Counted from the stretch's first letter, positions 24,031 to 35,729 are shown. The stretch: DNA of 64,000 nucleotides from Halisarca cf. caerulea (GCA_963170055.1 CAUJGJ010000161.1:3155475-3219474); one strand, 5' to 3'. Notes: generated from the sequence alone by a model not told the origin. Numbers and translations: made by a program.

Positions 24031-24807
24031 CATCACTATGCCTTGTTATTGCCCATCTTGATAAATATCTTCAAATAGATTCTAAAAAACTGAGTTCATA
24101 AGAATAAATTATAAATAATATTTAAAACATGGATTTGTAGGCAAAGCACAAAAATCAAAGTACAATGAGGGAAGGGGAGGTAAAATGTATGTAGAGTGGG
24201 TTTTATGTGAGTATCATGGTAATATGATAGTAAGTTTTAAAGACATAAAGAAACATGGCCTATGCAAACATTCCATGCAAATGAGCCTGAGATTGAAATC
24301 TAGACTGGCTATTACTGAAATCTTATATTTTTCTGAAATTAACCTGAATATAGTGATGGTTATCTTAGATCTCATTTGCAGATACTCACATCTACATAAA
24401 TACCTACACAAACGTATACAGTGGTCCCCACTTAATCGCATAACAGATAAAGGAATGTTCTGGTTAATGGAATGTAATCTCCAAGTACAGAATCATTTGT
24501 TACTAAGTTTCTACCACTTCGTTTTTGCATTTTAATACTCTTATATGGTCAGAAAAAAATCGTGATATGAAGTTTTGTAGCCCTCCACAGCAATCTAAAA
24601 GACTTAGATACAAAGTAGATATGCTTTAGAAATAATAGAAAGTATTTTCTGAGCATCACAATCTGTGCACTTGCCAAACAGACTGATTAATTTCACTACT
24701 TTGATAACGGCTGCCATTTTTGTTTATGTCAAAAATCGGACATAACATACCTGTGCACAATGCAAAAATACACATTGTCAAGTTGAGCACATCAATCTTC
24801 AATATAC

Positions 24808-24996
24808 CTTTCAGTTTTTTAGTTTCTTCACTTGAAGGGACATGCTTGTCCATGACAGAGGCTATTTTATATACAATATAACTTTCTTTCATTGCAGCCT
24901 TTCTCACCAACCTCTGTTCCCATCCATCGTAGTATAGGAAAACTGCAGCACATTCTTCCACAGACAAACAGTCTGACCCTCTGAGGTCAGCTATAA
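24808..24996 (-). CDS. Putative 189-nt phase-1 symmetric exon (copy at 24.9 kb)
   Basis: The exon has the CTAG acceptor and GTATATTGAAG donor. The module reads VIADLRGSDCLSVEECAAVF, LYYDGWEQRLVRKAAMKESY, IVYKIASVMDKHVPSSEET, ending KLKG. The second residue is isoleucine (ATA) where the other copies have methionine, so the in-module ATG is not an essential start codon, supporting its reading as an internal exon. It is very close to the three copies at 28-30 kb. Confidence 0.7.
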
Positions 24997-24999
24997 CTA

Positions 25000-26030
25000 G
25001 AAAGCAAGACACACAGCAGGTGACGATACTCCCATGTGTGTTATCCACTTGTGCAATATGTATTAGTTAAACTATGGCTCTCTGCATGCGGTGTCCGTCA
25101 TTTATCACACAAGTAAACACAACACCACAGAGTACCATAGTTTAACTGACTAAGTTAATGTATTCCAGCAGATTAGCACTTGATGTGCATATACCATTAA
25201 CCAGTTGGTAAATTCAGATCTTAGAGATGGACTTAGCTACAGTAGATAGAGCTTTTTACAGAGAAACCAGGAAACTCATGATTGTACGTGTTGTCCCTAG
25301 GCCTGGGCCATTTATGGAAAATCCAGAGGCATCCTTTGAGACCAGGTCCACTGTGACTTCTTTCCTAAAGAAACAATCGACATGGAGTTGGGAAAGGAAA
25401 AGTTTGGAAAAATAAAGTTTGGTTAAAAAGATGCAGCAACAAAATAATAGAAAGATCAATGAATGAAATCAATTCAAACAGTTTTTGGGGGCTCAGGGCT
25501 TCATTTACGGGGGAGTCACCTTTTGGTAAAATCCTGCCTCCTTGGAATTGATGTAGTTATTGTATTGAACAAGTAATTCGAGCTAAAAACTCACATGCTT
25601 GAAACTCTTGCAAAGCATTGAAGTGGAACTGCACAGCTATACATTCATTGAACATAATGTTTATCCGACTATACACCATATTTACTATGTCACGTGAACG
25701 CCTCATGGCGGAATTTGCATTCATTAAAACAGGTGTAGAAAGCCTCCCCACATGTGAAGGAAGCGAGGAAGTTTAAAAGAAAGCAAGAATAAAGGCAGAA
25801 AGCTCGAAATACATGACGATAGTGTCCTCTCCAGCAAAGCAGTGGCATGCACAATAAAGCAGCTATAACTAAGCAACTGAAATATAACTAAGCAACTGAA
25901 GCTAAAAGAATGTTTAGTGTGAGTGCCAAAATAGCTTCAAAGATCTCAGTATTTTTCCGTCCATTCTTGTCCTTTGTGCAATTGTCGCATATCATTTAGT
26001 AAAGCGTCGTTCAGGCTATGTTCAATGTAA
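25000..26030. other. Array intron sequence with diverged 0.99-kb unit homology
   Basis: 25030-25440 parallels the intronic part of the 0.99-kb units (for example GAGATGGACTTAGCTACAGT matches 30680-30700) but is diverged. 25500-26030 shows nothing recognisable. Confidence 0.6.
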
Positions 26031-26069
26031 GTTAGGTTAGGTTAGGTTAGGTTAGGTTAGGTTAGGTTA
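26031..26069 (-). repeat. (GGTTA)n tail of a LINE
   Basis: Eight tandem pentamers sit just where the minus-strand LINE ends, so they form its 3' tail rather than a telomere. Confidence 0.85.
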
Positions 26070-27425
26070 ACTTATTTTACCTAGGAAGGCCTTTAGCCAA
26101 AGGCTACCATCCTAGGCACCGAGTAGGAGAGTACAGAAACGAAGATAAAAGTAAAAAATATGATAACGAAATCAGTAAGACATGCAATAAAAGAGTCAAG
26201 AGTTCAATTGAAAATGTTACTTTAACATGAGGTAGCATACCGTCATGCAGGAAAATTCACAGAATATTGAAAATTATTAAGGGATAGTAATGGAAATGAA
26301 ATAATTTAACAACAGATCTTGCATGGTCGTTTGAATAGATGTGCATCATTTTCTTGAAGGCAGGCAGGGAACTCGCTGCATGTGCGTAAATATACGGTGG
26401 TGGAAGAGATCTCCAAAGTGAGGTGCTGGCAAAAGTGAAGGCTCGCTGTACAAGGGCAGTCTTCATTGGAGGAAGGTTGGGAAGATGGCTAGTAAGGGTA
26501 GAGTAGAAATGGATGGGAAGCTTAAAGAGAGAGGATAGATAAGATGGTACAAGAGAATTGAAGCATCTAGTGTAAGACAGAAAGGCAAGATGGAGGTTTC
26601 TAAGAGCAGCTAGTGAAGTCAGACCAAGATCATTCCACAATATGGAGGCTGAGAACCGATGAGGTTTGTGAAGAGCTAGTTTACAAGCATAGTTGAAGAT
26701 AGTTTGAAGCTTTGCTGAGTCACCCTAACTACAGCTAATCCACACAACATCACAATAATCAAGTAAGGACAGGATGTAGGACTTGAGGGAAAGAAGAAGA
26801 GATGGTCAATGTGATTTAAAGTGTCATTTATATAGACCCCAAGGAATTTAAAAGTGCTGACCTGTTCAATGGTGACTTCGTCAAGATGGATGAATAAAGG
26901 AGGAGGGGTAGCTTTGGCTCTTGAGGATTGAATTAACATACATTTTGTCTTACTAGCATTGAGTTTCAGGCCATTTGACATCATCCAAGAGTTTGCTTGA
27001 TCCAGAGAAGTTTGGAGAGAGTCAGTTAAAAGTTGCAGGTCTTTGCCAGAGACTAAGACCTAGGCTTAACTCTAACTCTAACCTATAGTATCGTCAGCAA
27101 ATAGGACAGTAGAGCCAGGAGGAAGATGATTAGGAAGATCATGCACTAATGAAGGCAGAGAAGAGAGTGGGATCAAGTATAGAGCTTTGGGGAACCCTGG
27201 AAGTAGGAAAACCAAGATGGGAAAGTTTGGAGAGAAGAAGGGAAAGATTGACAGTGTCATAAGCCTTAGAAACGTCAAGAAATAGTACAGCAACATATTC
27301 TTTAATGCCCAAAGCTCTGTGCCACTTGTCAGTACAAGAGAGGAGAAGGGATTGCGAGGAGTGACCAGAGCGGAAGCCACATTGGTGATAGTGGAGAAGA
27401 GAGTATTTTGCACATGGGTCCCACA
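26070..27425 (-). pseudogene. LINE reverse transcriptase, 3' part, decayed
   Basis: Minus-strand fragments occur in the expected order across frames: HQCGFRSGHSSQSLLLSCTD and AVLFLDVSKAYDTVN (RT fingers/palm), STVLFADDT (the FADD catalytic motif), NGLKLNASKTKCM and FKFLGVYINDTLNH (palm/thumb), then LPPMKTALVQRAFTFAS near the C terminus. Frame changes and stops break it (frames at 27139-27426, 27078-27413, 26676-26984, 26257-26640). The style is jockey/CR1-like non-LTR. It ends in the pentamer tail at 26031 and starts abruptly at 27425 next to array-intron sequence. Confidence 0.88.
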
Positions 27426-27558
27426 TCTGTAAACAAATAGGGTCTACTTAGTGTAAGGGGGGGGGGTAGGGGAATTTGGTTTGACAGCACTGTGTTGATA
27501 CACATTTATGCAAAAATATATAATACATACCTACACATAGTATATTAAGTACATACAG

Positions 27559-28191
27559 CAGGGGCGTAGGCAGAAATGTTCAAAGGGATTTTCCAATCAA
27601 AATAACACAACACCATATGATGATAGTATGCAATATTGTGCATGTGTCATTGCAAGTACCCCATGCATGCTCCAAATGTCAGGGGAGGGGGGGGGGGGGG
27701 GGTGGGGGGTGGAGAGGGACAATAGCAAACGGAATGGAAGGGACAGATATGTAGGCACATGGAACCCTAGATGTATATAAAACACATTCAGTGCAGTGAT
27801 GTATTCAGTATCATAGGAGGTTATAGCTAGGGGGATCTGAGGGGTTGCTCCCCCAGGGGTAATTGGAATTTTTTGGTCATATGAGGTGGTAATTCAGGCC
27901 ATTTTAGATCATTAGTCAAGGCCCAACAGTTGCAAGTAGGGGCTTCTCTACAGAAATTTACAATACCGCTGGAAATCTTTGGGATGGAAGCTGGAGAGTT
28001 TAATTTGGGGTGGAAGCTGGAGAGTTTAATTTGGGGTGGAAGTTTCCTCTCCCTCACTGGATAGATCGAACTGTGGAACTATAATATCCAACCAGGCCAG
28101 TAGTTGTAGTAGTAGTAGTAGTAGTGTAGGGTAGTTTTCTTCAAGGGGGTTTTCCTGAAAACAGTGGAAAAACTCACTCCCTACGCCCCTG
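27559..28191. mobile_element. 633-bp TIR element, CAGGGGCG family, with 5-bp TSD
   Basis: The left end CAGGGGCGTAGG and right end CCTACGCCCCTG are inverted. Both flanks carry TACAG (27554-27558 and 28192-28196). A poly-G run (27684-27710) and a (GTA)n run lie inside. It inserted into the intron of the first 0.99-kb unit. Confidence 0.85.
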
Positions 28192-28295
28192 TACAGAACA
28201 CAATTAAAGATGGATAAAAGTCTGTGCACATACGTACAATGCAAAAATACACATTGTCAAGATATTATAAGCACATGCACTAATCTTCCCTATAC

Positions 28296-28484
28296 CTTTC
28301 AGTTTTTTAGTTTCTTCACTTGAAGGGACATGCTTGTTCATGACAGAGGCTATCTTCTCTACAATATAACTTTCTTTCATTGCGGCCTTTCTCGCCAATC
28401 TCTGTTCCCATCCATCGTAGTATAGGAAAACTTGGGTATATTCTTCCACTGATAAACAGTCTGATCCTCTGAGGTCAGCCATAA
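28296..28484 (-). CDS. Putative 189-nt phase-1 symmetric exon (first of the 0.99-kb tandem units)
   Basis: The frame and splice borders are intact. Compared with the two following units it has EEYTQVF instead of EECAAVF and MNKH instead of MDKH. Its downstream intron is disrupted by the transposon at 27559-28191. It is the oldest-looking of the three tandem 0.99-kb units. Confidence 0.68.
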
Positions 28485-29277
28485 CTAGAAAACAAGACAC
28501 ACAGCAGGCGATGATAGCCCCATGTGTATTATCCACTTGTGCAATATGTATTAGTTAAACCATGGTTCTCCCGTCAATTAGTACACATGTGAATACAACA
28601 CCACAACGTGCCATGTTTTAACTGACCAAGCTAATGTATTATGGCAGATTAGCACTTGATGTGTGCATACCAAATAACCAGTTGGCAAATTCAGATCCTA
28701 GAGATGGACAAACATAGTTTTCTACAGAGAATTCAACCAGGAAACTATGTACTGATCATACACATCGTCCCTAGGCCTGGTTGCACCATTTACAGACATT
28801 GTATAGGCATCCTCCGAGACCAGAGTGACTTCTTGCCTGAAAAAACGATACAAAAGAAGTTGGGAAAGGTGAGACATCAAAGCCAAAAGAAGAGGGGACG
28901 TTTCGTGATCACTCAATTTCTCTACGTTGTACCAAGCATTGCTCCAGTGCACAAATTTCTTGAGCATTTGGGTAACGTTAACCTGTATATGCAAGAAACT
29001 TTGCACATTTGAAGGTGAGAGATGGTTGTAGTCAGCACATTTTTGGAGCGATTGAGCTGGACCAGTTTTGGCATACGGGACTGTCAAAAAATAGGGTCTA
29101 CTTCGGGGGGTGGGGGGTATGACAGCACAGTGTAGCTACACATCCATGCAAATTATATAATACATACCTACACATATATATTAAGTACATACAGTACACA
29201 ACTACAGATGGATAAAATGTACACACTTATGGCAAAAATACACATTATCAAGTTGAGCACATCAATCTTCAATATAC

Positions 29278-29466
29278 CTTTCAGTTTTTTAGTTTCTTCA
29301 CTTGAAGGGACATGCTTGTCCATGACAGAGGCTATCTTCTCTACAATATAACTTTCTTTCATTGCGGCCTTTCTCGCCAATCTCTGTTCCCATCCATCGT
29401 AGTATAGGAAAACTGCAGCACATTCTTTCACAGACAAACAGTCTGACCCTCTGAGGTCAGCCATAA
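29278..29466 (-). CDS. Putative 189-nt phase-1 symmetric exon (second 0.99-kb unit)
   Basis: This copy is nearly identical to 30267-30455: the only residue change is SVKEC for SVEEC (one charge reversal). The unit spans 29121-30109 with a period of 989 bp. Borders are CTAG acceptor and GTATATTGAAG donor. Confidence 0.68.
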
Positions 29467-30266
29467 CTAGAAAGCAAGACACACAGCAGGTGACGATACT
29501 CCCATGTGTGTTATCCACTTGTGCAATACGTATTGGTTAAACCATGGCTCTCTGCATGTGGTGTCATTTATCACACAAGTGAACACAACACCACAAAGTA
29601 TCATGGTTTAACTGACTAAGCTAATGTATTCCAGCAGATTAGCACTTGATGTGTGCATACCAAATAACCAGTTGGCAAATTCAGATCCTAGAGATGGACA
29701 AACATAGTTTTCTACAGAGAATTCAACCAGGAAACTATGTACTGATCATACACATCGTCCCTAGGCCTGGTTGCACCATTTACAGACATTGTATAGGCAT
29801 CCTCCGAGACCAGAGTGACTTCTTGCCTGAAAAAACGATACAAAAGAAGTTGGGAAAGGTGAGACATCAAAGCCAAAAGAAGAGGGGACGTTTCGTGATC
29901 ACTCAATTTCTCTACGTTGTACCAAGCATTGCTCCAGTGCACAAATTTCTTGAGCATTTGGGCAACGTTAAACTGTATATGCAAGAAACTTTGCACATTT
30001 GAAGGTGAGAGATGGTTGTAGTCAGCACATTTTTGGAGCGATTGAGCAGGACCAGTTTTGGCATACAGGACTGTCAAAAAATAGGGTCTACTTCAGGGGG
30101 TGGGGGTATGACAGCACAGTGTAGCTACACATCCATGCAAATTATATAATACATACCTACACATATATATTAAGTACATACAGTACACAACTACAGATGG
30201 ATAAAATGTACACACTTATGGCAAAAATACACATTGTCAAGTTTAGCACATCAATCTTCAATATAC

Positions 30267-30455
30267 CTTTCAGTTTTTTAGTTTCTTCACTTGAAGGGAC
30301 ATGCTTGTCCATGACAGAGGCTATCTTCTCTACAATATAACTTTCTTTCATTGCGGCCTTTCTCGCCAATCTCTGTTCCCATCCATCGTAGTATAGGAAA
30401 ACTGCAGCACATTCTTCCACAGACAAACAGTCTGACCCTCTGAGGTCAGCCATAA
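30267..30455 (-). CDS. Putative 189-nt phase-1 symmetric exon (third 0.99-kb unit)
   Basis: This is a good reference copy of the module: VMADLRGSDCLSVEECAAVF, LYYDGWEQRLARKAAMKESY, IVEKIASVMDKHVPSSEET, ending KLKG. The last helix is rich in lysine and glutamate. The unit is cut at 30803, where LINE sequence begins. A phase 1-1 exon of 63 codons can be duplicated, skipped or swapped without shifting the frame. Confidence 0.7.
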
Positions 30456-30811
30456 CTAGAAAACAAGACACACAGCAGGTGACGATACTCCCATGTGTGT
30501 TATCCACTTGTGCAATACGTATTGGTTAAACCATGGCTCTCTGCATGTGGTGTCATTTATCACACAAGTGAACACAACACCACAAAGTATCATGGTTTAA
30601 CTGACTAAGCTAATGTATTCCAGCAGATTAGCACTTGATGTGTGCATACCAAATAACCAGTTGGCAAATTCAGATCCTAGAGATGGACTTAGCTACAGTA
30701 GATAGAGCTTTTTACAGAGAATTCAACCAGGAAACTTATGATTGTACGTGTTGTCCCTAGGCCTGGGAGCACCATTTATGGAAACTCCAGAGGCAACCTT
30801 TGAGAGTACTT

Positions 30812-31660
30812 ATAAAGACAATCTGCAATGACAGGCAAGCCAGAGCCTAGGGAATTCCAAGAGTCAGAAGGGGCAGTAAGAGAATGAACACTTCTAAGAG
30901 TCTTTCAGAGGGTAGCTGATGAAACATCCTTTTCAATGAGCTTCCGAAAATAATCTATTTTGAGCTGAGATACAACCAGATTTCTTTGCTTCTTGTATTC
31001 ATTCCAGGCTGATGGAGTACATGAGGCAAGAAAGGCTTTCTGGAGTTTGTTCCTCCTATCCATTTCAGTCCGAATGGATCTGGAGATCCACGGAGCACAG
31101 TTCTTCTTAACTCTCACTGTCTTGTTTGATTGGGGCATGGTGGTCAAAAACATCAGAGAAGAGGGAGCTGAAAATAGATACTTTGTCGTCAACAGAATCA
31201 AAGAGATCCAAAAGGGACCACGGAACAGAGATTAAGTAATTTTTAAAGGATTCAGGTGAGAAACTTTTGAAGGAATGTTTTGTTACAGTTTTGTAAGGAG
31301 ATATAGGGGAAGACCAGTCAACAGAGAGGACAATGGGTAGGTGGTCAGAGATGGAAGTGGATATGACACCAGAATTGGAAATGGGAATGTCAGATGAGAC
31401 TAAAAAATGGTCAATAACAGAAAAGCTGGAATGAGATATGCGAGTCGAATTAGAGATGGGACAAGAGAGAGAGAGTGGACGTGTTAACGTTTTTAAGAGA
31501 TCTAGCAAGAGGATTATTACCATCGGAAGTGTCTATATTCAAGTCATCACAAGCAATAACATGTTTGTGGGAGACCAGCATAGATTCAATGTTAGTGCAG
31601 AGGTTTTGCTTTAATACATAAAACCACAACCGTTTCAAGAATACAGTCTGCTATTATAAC
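30812..31660 (-). pseudogene. LINE apurinic-type endonuclease and linker, 5' part, decayed
   Basis: On the minus strand: VIACDDLNIDTSDGN (endonuclease DxN-type motif), VIDHFLVSSDIPI, ISTSISDHLPIVLSVDW (SDH motif), then the linker APWISRSIRTEMDRRNKLQK and NEYKKQRNLVVSQLK. Several frames are needed. The 3' end of this fragment is cut at about 30812 and joined to array-intron sequence. Its style fits the RT fragment at 26-27.4 kb, so both may derive from one element. Confidence 0.8.
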
Positions 31661-31959
31661 TAATACACAGTATAGCTAGAGAGAAATATATGTCTTACAT
31701 ATGCAAACTTTGTTGGAATAGCTTTCTCCGTGCTACCTTACAGCATGTGCACAGAGTGCACCATGCAAACACTGTAAGCTAGCTCCATGCATCGCCTGGC
31801 AATGGCACACTGCTGGTCATAAACCTGTTTGCTATCATTAGGTTTTGTATCATACATGCATTCACTACTAATATGCTTGCTGACTATTTCACACTTAATG
31901 TCACTTGCTGACATGGATGAAAACTATAACACATATAATCGTGTATGCATATATACATG

Positions 31960-32107
<148 letters not shown>

Positions 32108-32924
32108 ATGCATAGATACTCCAATAACGGGATTGGAATTTTCAGTGAGCTCAATAAATCAATGCATTTTGTGGGTATGAAGATTTGTGAAGTCATCGCC
32201 CAATACATGGGATCGGCCGAATACCTAAAAATGGCCAATCCGTGCTTTATGGGTCAAATTCTTGGATTGAAAGATCGACAGGTGCTAATACAAGGCCCAC
32301 TCAATCTGCTTATTAATGAAATACGAATACTATTTTGTCAATAAACATAAGTTATGTGATGCAGATTACGGACAAATAAGTGTATGGAAAATGTGTGGCC
32401 GGAAGGTGTTTAGGAGGTGTGTATGGTATATTCGCTTGCAAAAGATATTTATTTCATTCATGTTGTATTCTTTCGATAAAATACAATTTCACCGCTACCA
32501 AAGCATCCGAACTGGTAAATAAGTGTGAAAAACAGCTGTAATTATATTTTCATGATTTCATTGTATACATGATGGCATGGTGACTATTTAAGCAGTATCA
32601 TTCCTTGTAGAAGGTACTTAACTTAATACCACCACTACAGACAAAGACTCTGTGGCAATGAACTGAAGTAAAACAATACTTTGTCAACCCATGCATTTTG
32701 CAACATGCATGGATCACAACACTTATACAAGCCTAGTATATATTAGTAGCAATGAGTAATGAATCTGCATAAAATAAACAGTTTCCAATCCTGTTGTTGG
32801 AGTATCTATGATGCAAGTGTGTGTAACAATTGAGTGTGAACACAGTTACAGTACATGAACACATATATGCATATAATGTGTGTATACCTATTTACTATGC
32901 AGTTGTAACTAACACTTAGTCTAC

Positions 32925-33140
32925 CTGTTAGGTCTCTTGCCATGGATTCAAGTTTGTGACTCTCGAGCACTCCAACAGCTGTTTTGACAGCATCAGGAGA
33001 TTTACTTGCTATAACCAGAGGTAATTTAAGATACCATTCGTGATCATGCACATAGCCAATCTGGCCATGGTACCTCCCTCCAAGCTGGTTGCACTCTGCA
33101 GTACTAATGATATCCTCCTTGAGGTGCAGTTCACGCAATG
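32925..33140 (-). CDS. Putative 216-nt phase-1 symmetric exon, divergent relative of the array module
   Basis: The acceptor (TATATATACAG) and donor (ACAG|GTAGAC) bound a 216-nt open segment, phase 1-1. It starts ALRELHLKEDIISTAECNQL, continues through HDHEWYLKLPLVIAS and AVKTAVGVLESHKLE, and ends ARDLTG. It shares with the array module the hydrophobic start, a tryptophan near the middle followed by L, the small-residue/K segment, a VL.SH motif where the others have VMDKH, and the terminal L.G. No repeat copy of it exists in the window, so its intactness is meaningful. It is probably the conserved upstream neighbour of the amplified exon. Confidence 0.65.
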
Positions 33141-33204
33141 CTGTATATATAAAGAATTTAAAGCTAATTAACCAAAGTACAGATTATATTATTATGTGCA
33201 TGGC

Positions 33205-33661
33205 AGGGGCGGATCTAGGAAAGCTCTACAAGGAAAAAATGGATCCAGAGTTGCCTTGTTAACATTTGGTTGGATTCATTATTTTTGCCATATTCCATTG
33301 CCACCTGTCATTGACTATCATTTATAGTGGCCATTGATATCAATTTACTCTTTGCTAGTTACAATTGCACACATTAGCAGTTGTTCTATTTTAGTAACAA
33401 CATAAAAAATTGTCACCCATCGCGATCGAGCTAGCGGATTGAATTAAAATGCGTTTCTCTTGGCAAGAGGACCAGTATGGACTGGCAAAGGCTCAATTTG
33501 TCACCTAAAAGAATTAACTTTATAATGTTACCTTTGTATTATCAATATGCCTTTGCAGTTGTGATTCATATGAATGTTTATAGCCTTACTCTCTAAATCT
33601 TGAAGGTTCAACTCAAGGGGGGAGGGGCTGTGCCCCCCACCCCCTGCCCCCCGGATCCGCC
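33205..33661. mobile_element. TIR element with GGGGCGGATC ends
   Basis: The left end AGGGGCGGATCTAGG and right end CCCCCGGATCCGCC are inverted; the same terminal word occurs at 38414-38984 and as a single end at 54245. The extreme right terminus seems shortened. Confidence 0.68.
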
Positions 33662-35447
33662 ACATATAAGATGTTTTATTAATGTCAATACTGTACAACT
33701 CTACTACAAAAACAAAAACAAGAATTACATTACAATAATAATATTATTTTATAGTCCAAGAAACAATTATAATAGCAACACAGATATGATCAGCATCAGT
33801 CTAAAAATGTAGAACAACTGATGATGGAACAGTGGGCACTTGAAGCTTGTATACATAGCCGAGGCTGAACATCTGAATAATTTCAGTAAACTGTTACATG
33901 CTTTACAGCAACAAACAACTGAGGGACTACCACTGCACTTGCTTTAGCGTAAGCAGTGGGAAGGATGGCATTGGAATAGTGCAAAAAGTGTGAGGTAAAC
34001 AGGATCCACCACTATAATAGTACCATAGTCTCATAGTATATTCTTGACTACACACCTTCTCATATATATTGAATCAAATAATATATACATTTATATCCCT
34101 GTAGCTCAAAATGATTGCATTAAACTTAGTCCAATGTTAGAAATAATGGTCAGCATTCATGCAGACATTTTCTGACCATTTTGGCATTTTGTCCAACTCG
34201 AAAAGGTTCGGGTGAGACATTCGGCTGAGCACTACAGTAACTGACATGCTCATTTCATACACATACAATGATATAGCTAAGCCATTTGTACTGAGAATAT
34301 CTACTTATACTTTCATTATTTGTTGATGCATGTCTACTGTGGTACACAATATATGTAATTCTCCCAAAAATATGTCCGAAGAAAGCTGAATTTATCTGAC
34401 TCAAAATGATGCTTAGCCTAGGACATTAATCCATCCACCATTTGCTCGATTAAGTTATTTCTAACATTGTTCCACTAGGCAGCTATTAAGGTTTCGGACA
34501 AGGTTAAGCCAGCTTACTACAATAGGGATAACCTTTAGCTAAAGGCCATTCCCATAGGTACCTAAGGCTTGTAAATTAATTGTGAAGCATGCATACGGTA
34601 CAAGAAATAATAAAGTTGAGACGTAAAACAAGCGTAACATGCTTCTACGGTTGTCCTTTTTACGGACTGTTTTACGCGCCTGAATTTTTTTCTCATGGGA
34701 GATTTACGGGCAAATAAATGGGTACGTGCACGTGAGTAGAAATCTACAGGAACAAAATCGACATGAAGTGCAATTCCTTTTGAAATTTAAGCATTCAAAT
34801 CAAGGTATCATTTTCTAAAAGAATGGATGTCTCCCCAAATGTTTATCGTAAACTCATGCATAGGCAAGTGCGTTCGAGACTCACGGCGAGTGCGAGACAG
34901 CCATGAGAATGCCACTCTGGCCTTAAGTCAGCATTTTCGTAACTTTTTAAGATGTTCGAAGGAAATCGAACCGAAGAATTCCACTACATTCTTCTGCGAA
35001 AACGCTTACAGCTACTTAGCGAGGATGTTCGTGCGCGTCCACCATTTTTATGATGTGTCAAATAATATTGTACAACTGTAATTTTGTTGAATTCTTACGA
35101 AGTGTGCTATGGACGTAATTTTCAGCAACAATGGACATTTTACGCCTGAAATTACAGGCGTAATTCGGCAGTCAAACGTCAACTTTATTATTTCTTGTAC
35201 TGTACATGGTGCTCAGAGATACAATTTTAGTGACATAAAACTACGAGTGCATAAAGGTCGCAACCCTAAAAGGTACAATACTGTGAATTCAGTATAATAC
35301 AAAATTCAACCATCATAGATAACTGTCACAGTGGTCAAAATCAACAAATGTGGTTGAGAATTATTAGGGGCAATAATTATGTGTACAATTAGAGATTATG
35401 ATAAGAGAAACTTGATTCTGATTATGACACGGAATCATCATCATTAT
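33662..35447. other. No gene recognised; one SINE/LINE tail fragment
   Basis: 34525-34585 (GATAACCTTTAGCTAAAGGCC, then CCTAAGGC) resembles the LINE/SINE 3' stem. The rest is AT-rich without splice-bounded open segments that I can support. Confidence 0.45.
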
Positions 35448-35729
35448 CATAATAATAATAATAATAATAATAATGTCTTGTGTTAAATGGGTAGGCCATT
35501 AGCCTGAGGCTACTCCTAAGGCCCCCAGTATCCCACACATTCACCCACACACACAATCAAATTAAATTAAACTCAAGTTATAGATTGGTGGCTGCAGTAA
35601 GTCATCCTCTCAGGTTGGTGGCAGGGGGGGTACGGGGAAAAAACTCCAAATGGCACATAGGTGGAGTGGTGCCCTCTGCTCTCTGCTTAACTTCCAGTGC
35701 ACTAACCAACTGAGCTACCAGCACCCCCC
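35448..35729 (-). mobile_element. tRNA-derived SINE with (ATT)n tail
   Basis: On the minus strand the head reads GCTGGTAGCTCAGTTGGTTAG, which contains a pol III A-box as in tRNA genes, but no tRNA fold follows (no anticodon arm or GGTTCGA loop). The 3' part contains GTAGCCTCAGGCTAATGGCC and a TTTAACACAAGAC segment before an ATT repeat. A second SINE with the same plan is at 53752-54100. Confidence 0.7.

Larger units (their letters stand above)
22671..24440. repeat. Duplicated segment (minisatellite plus flank) in two copies
   Basis: The block of a 24-bp minisatellite followed by ACATCACTATGCCTTGTTAT and about 300 bp of flank occurs at 22671-23230 and again at 23906-24440. Each is followed (plus-strand order) by an array exon, at 23343 and 24808. 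This defines another duplication step of about 1.2-1.5 kb in the exon array. Confidence 0.85.
28192..30803. repeat. Three tandem 0.99-kb exon-bearing units
   Basis: The units are 28192-29120 (5' edge replaced by a transposon), 29121-30109 and 30110-30803 (cut by LINE sequence). The period of the complete unit is 989 bp. Each carries one 189-nt exon; the intronic part contains a conserved segment (e.g. 28690-29090) that is open for 118 codons on the plus strand in the first two units. That frame looks incidental because its homologue at 25200-25450 is broken. Confidence 0.92.

Noticed and set aside
26031..26069. Telomere-like (TTAGG)n repeat
   Set aside because: Only eight units, located exactly at the 3' end of a LINE, where short tandem tails are expected; no terminal array.
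28656..30077. 118-codon plus frame and 121-codon minus frame conserved in the 0.99-kb units
   Set aside because: Both strands are open over the same stretch and the two units are almost identical by recent duplication; the diverged homologue at 25.2-25.45 kb is broken. I treat it as intronic repeat sequence.
10555..30455. Assignment of the array module to CARD or death-fold domains
   Set aside because: The helical pattern and an LSxEE motif are suggestive, but no diagnostic residues can be confirmed by eye, so no family is claimed.
35690..35729. tRNA gene
   Set aside because: An A-box-like segment is present but no B-box, cloverleaf or acceptor stem can be formed; it is the head of a SINE.
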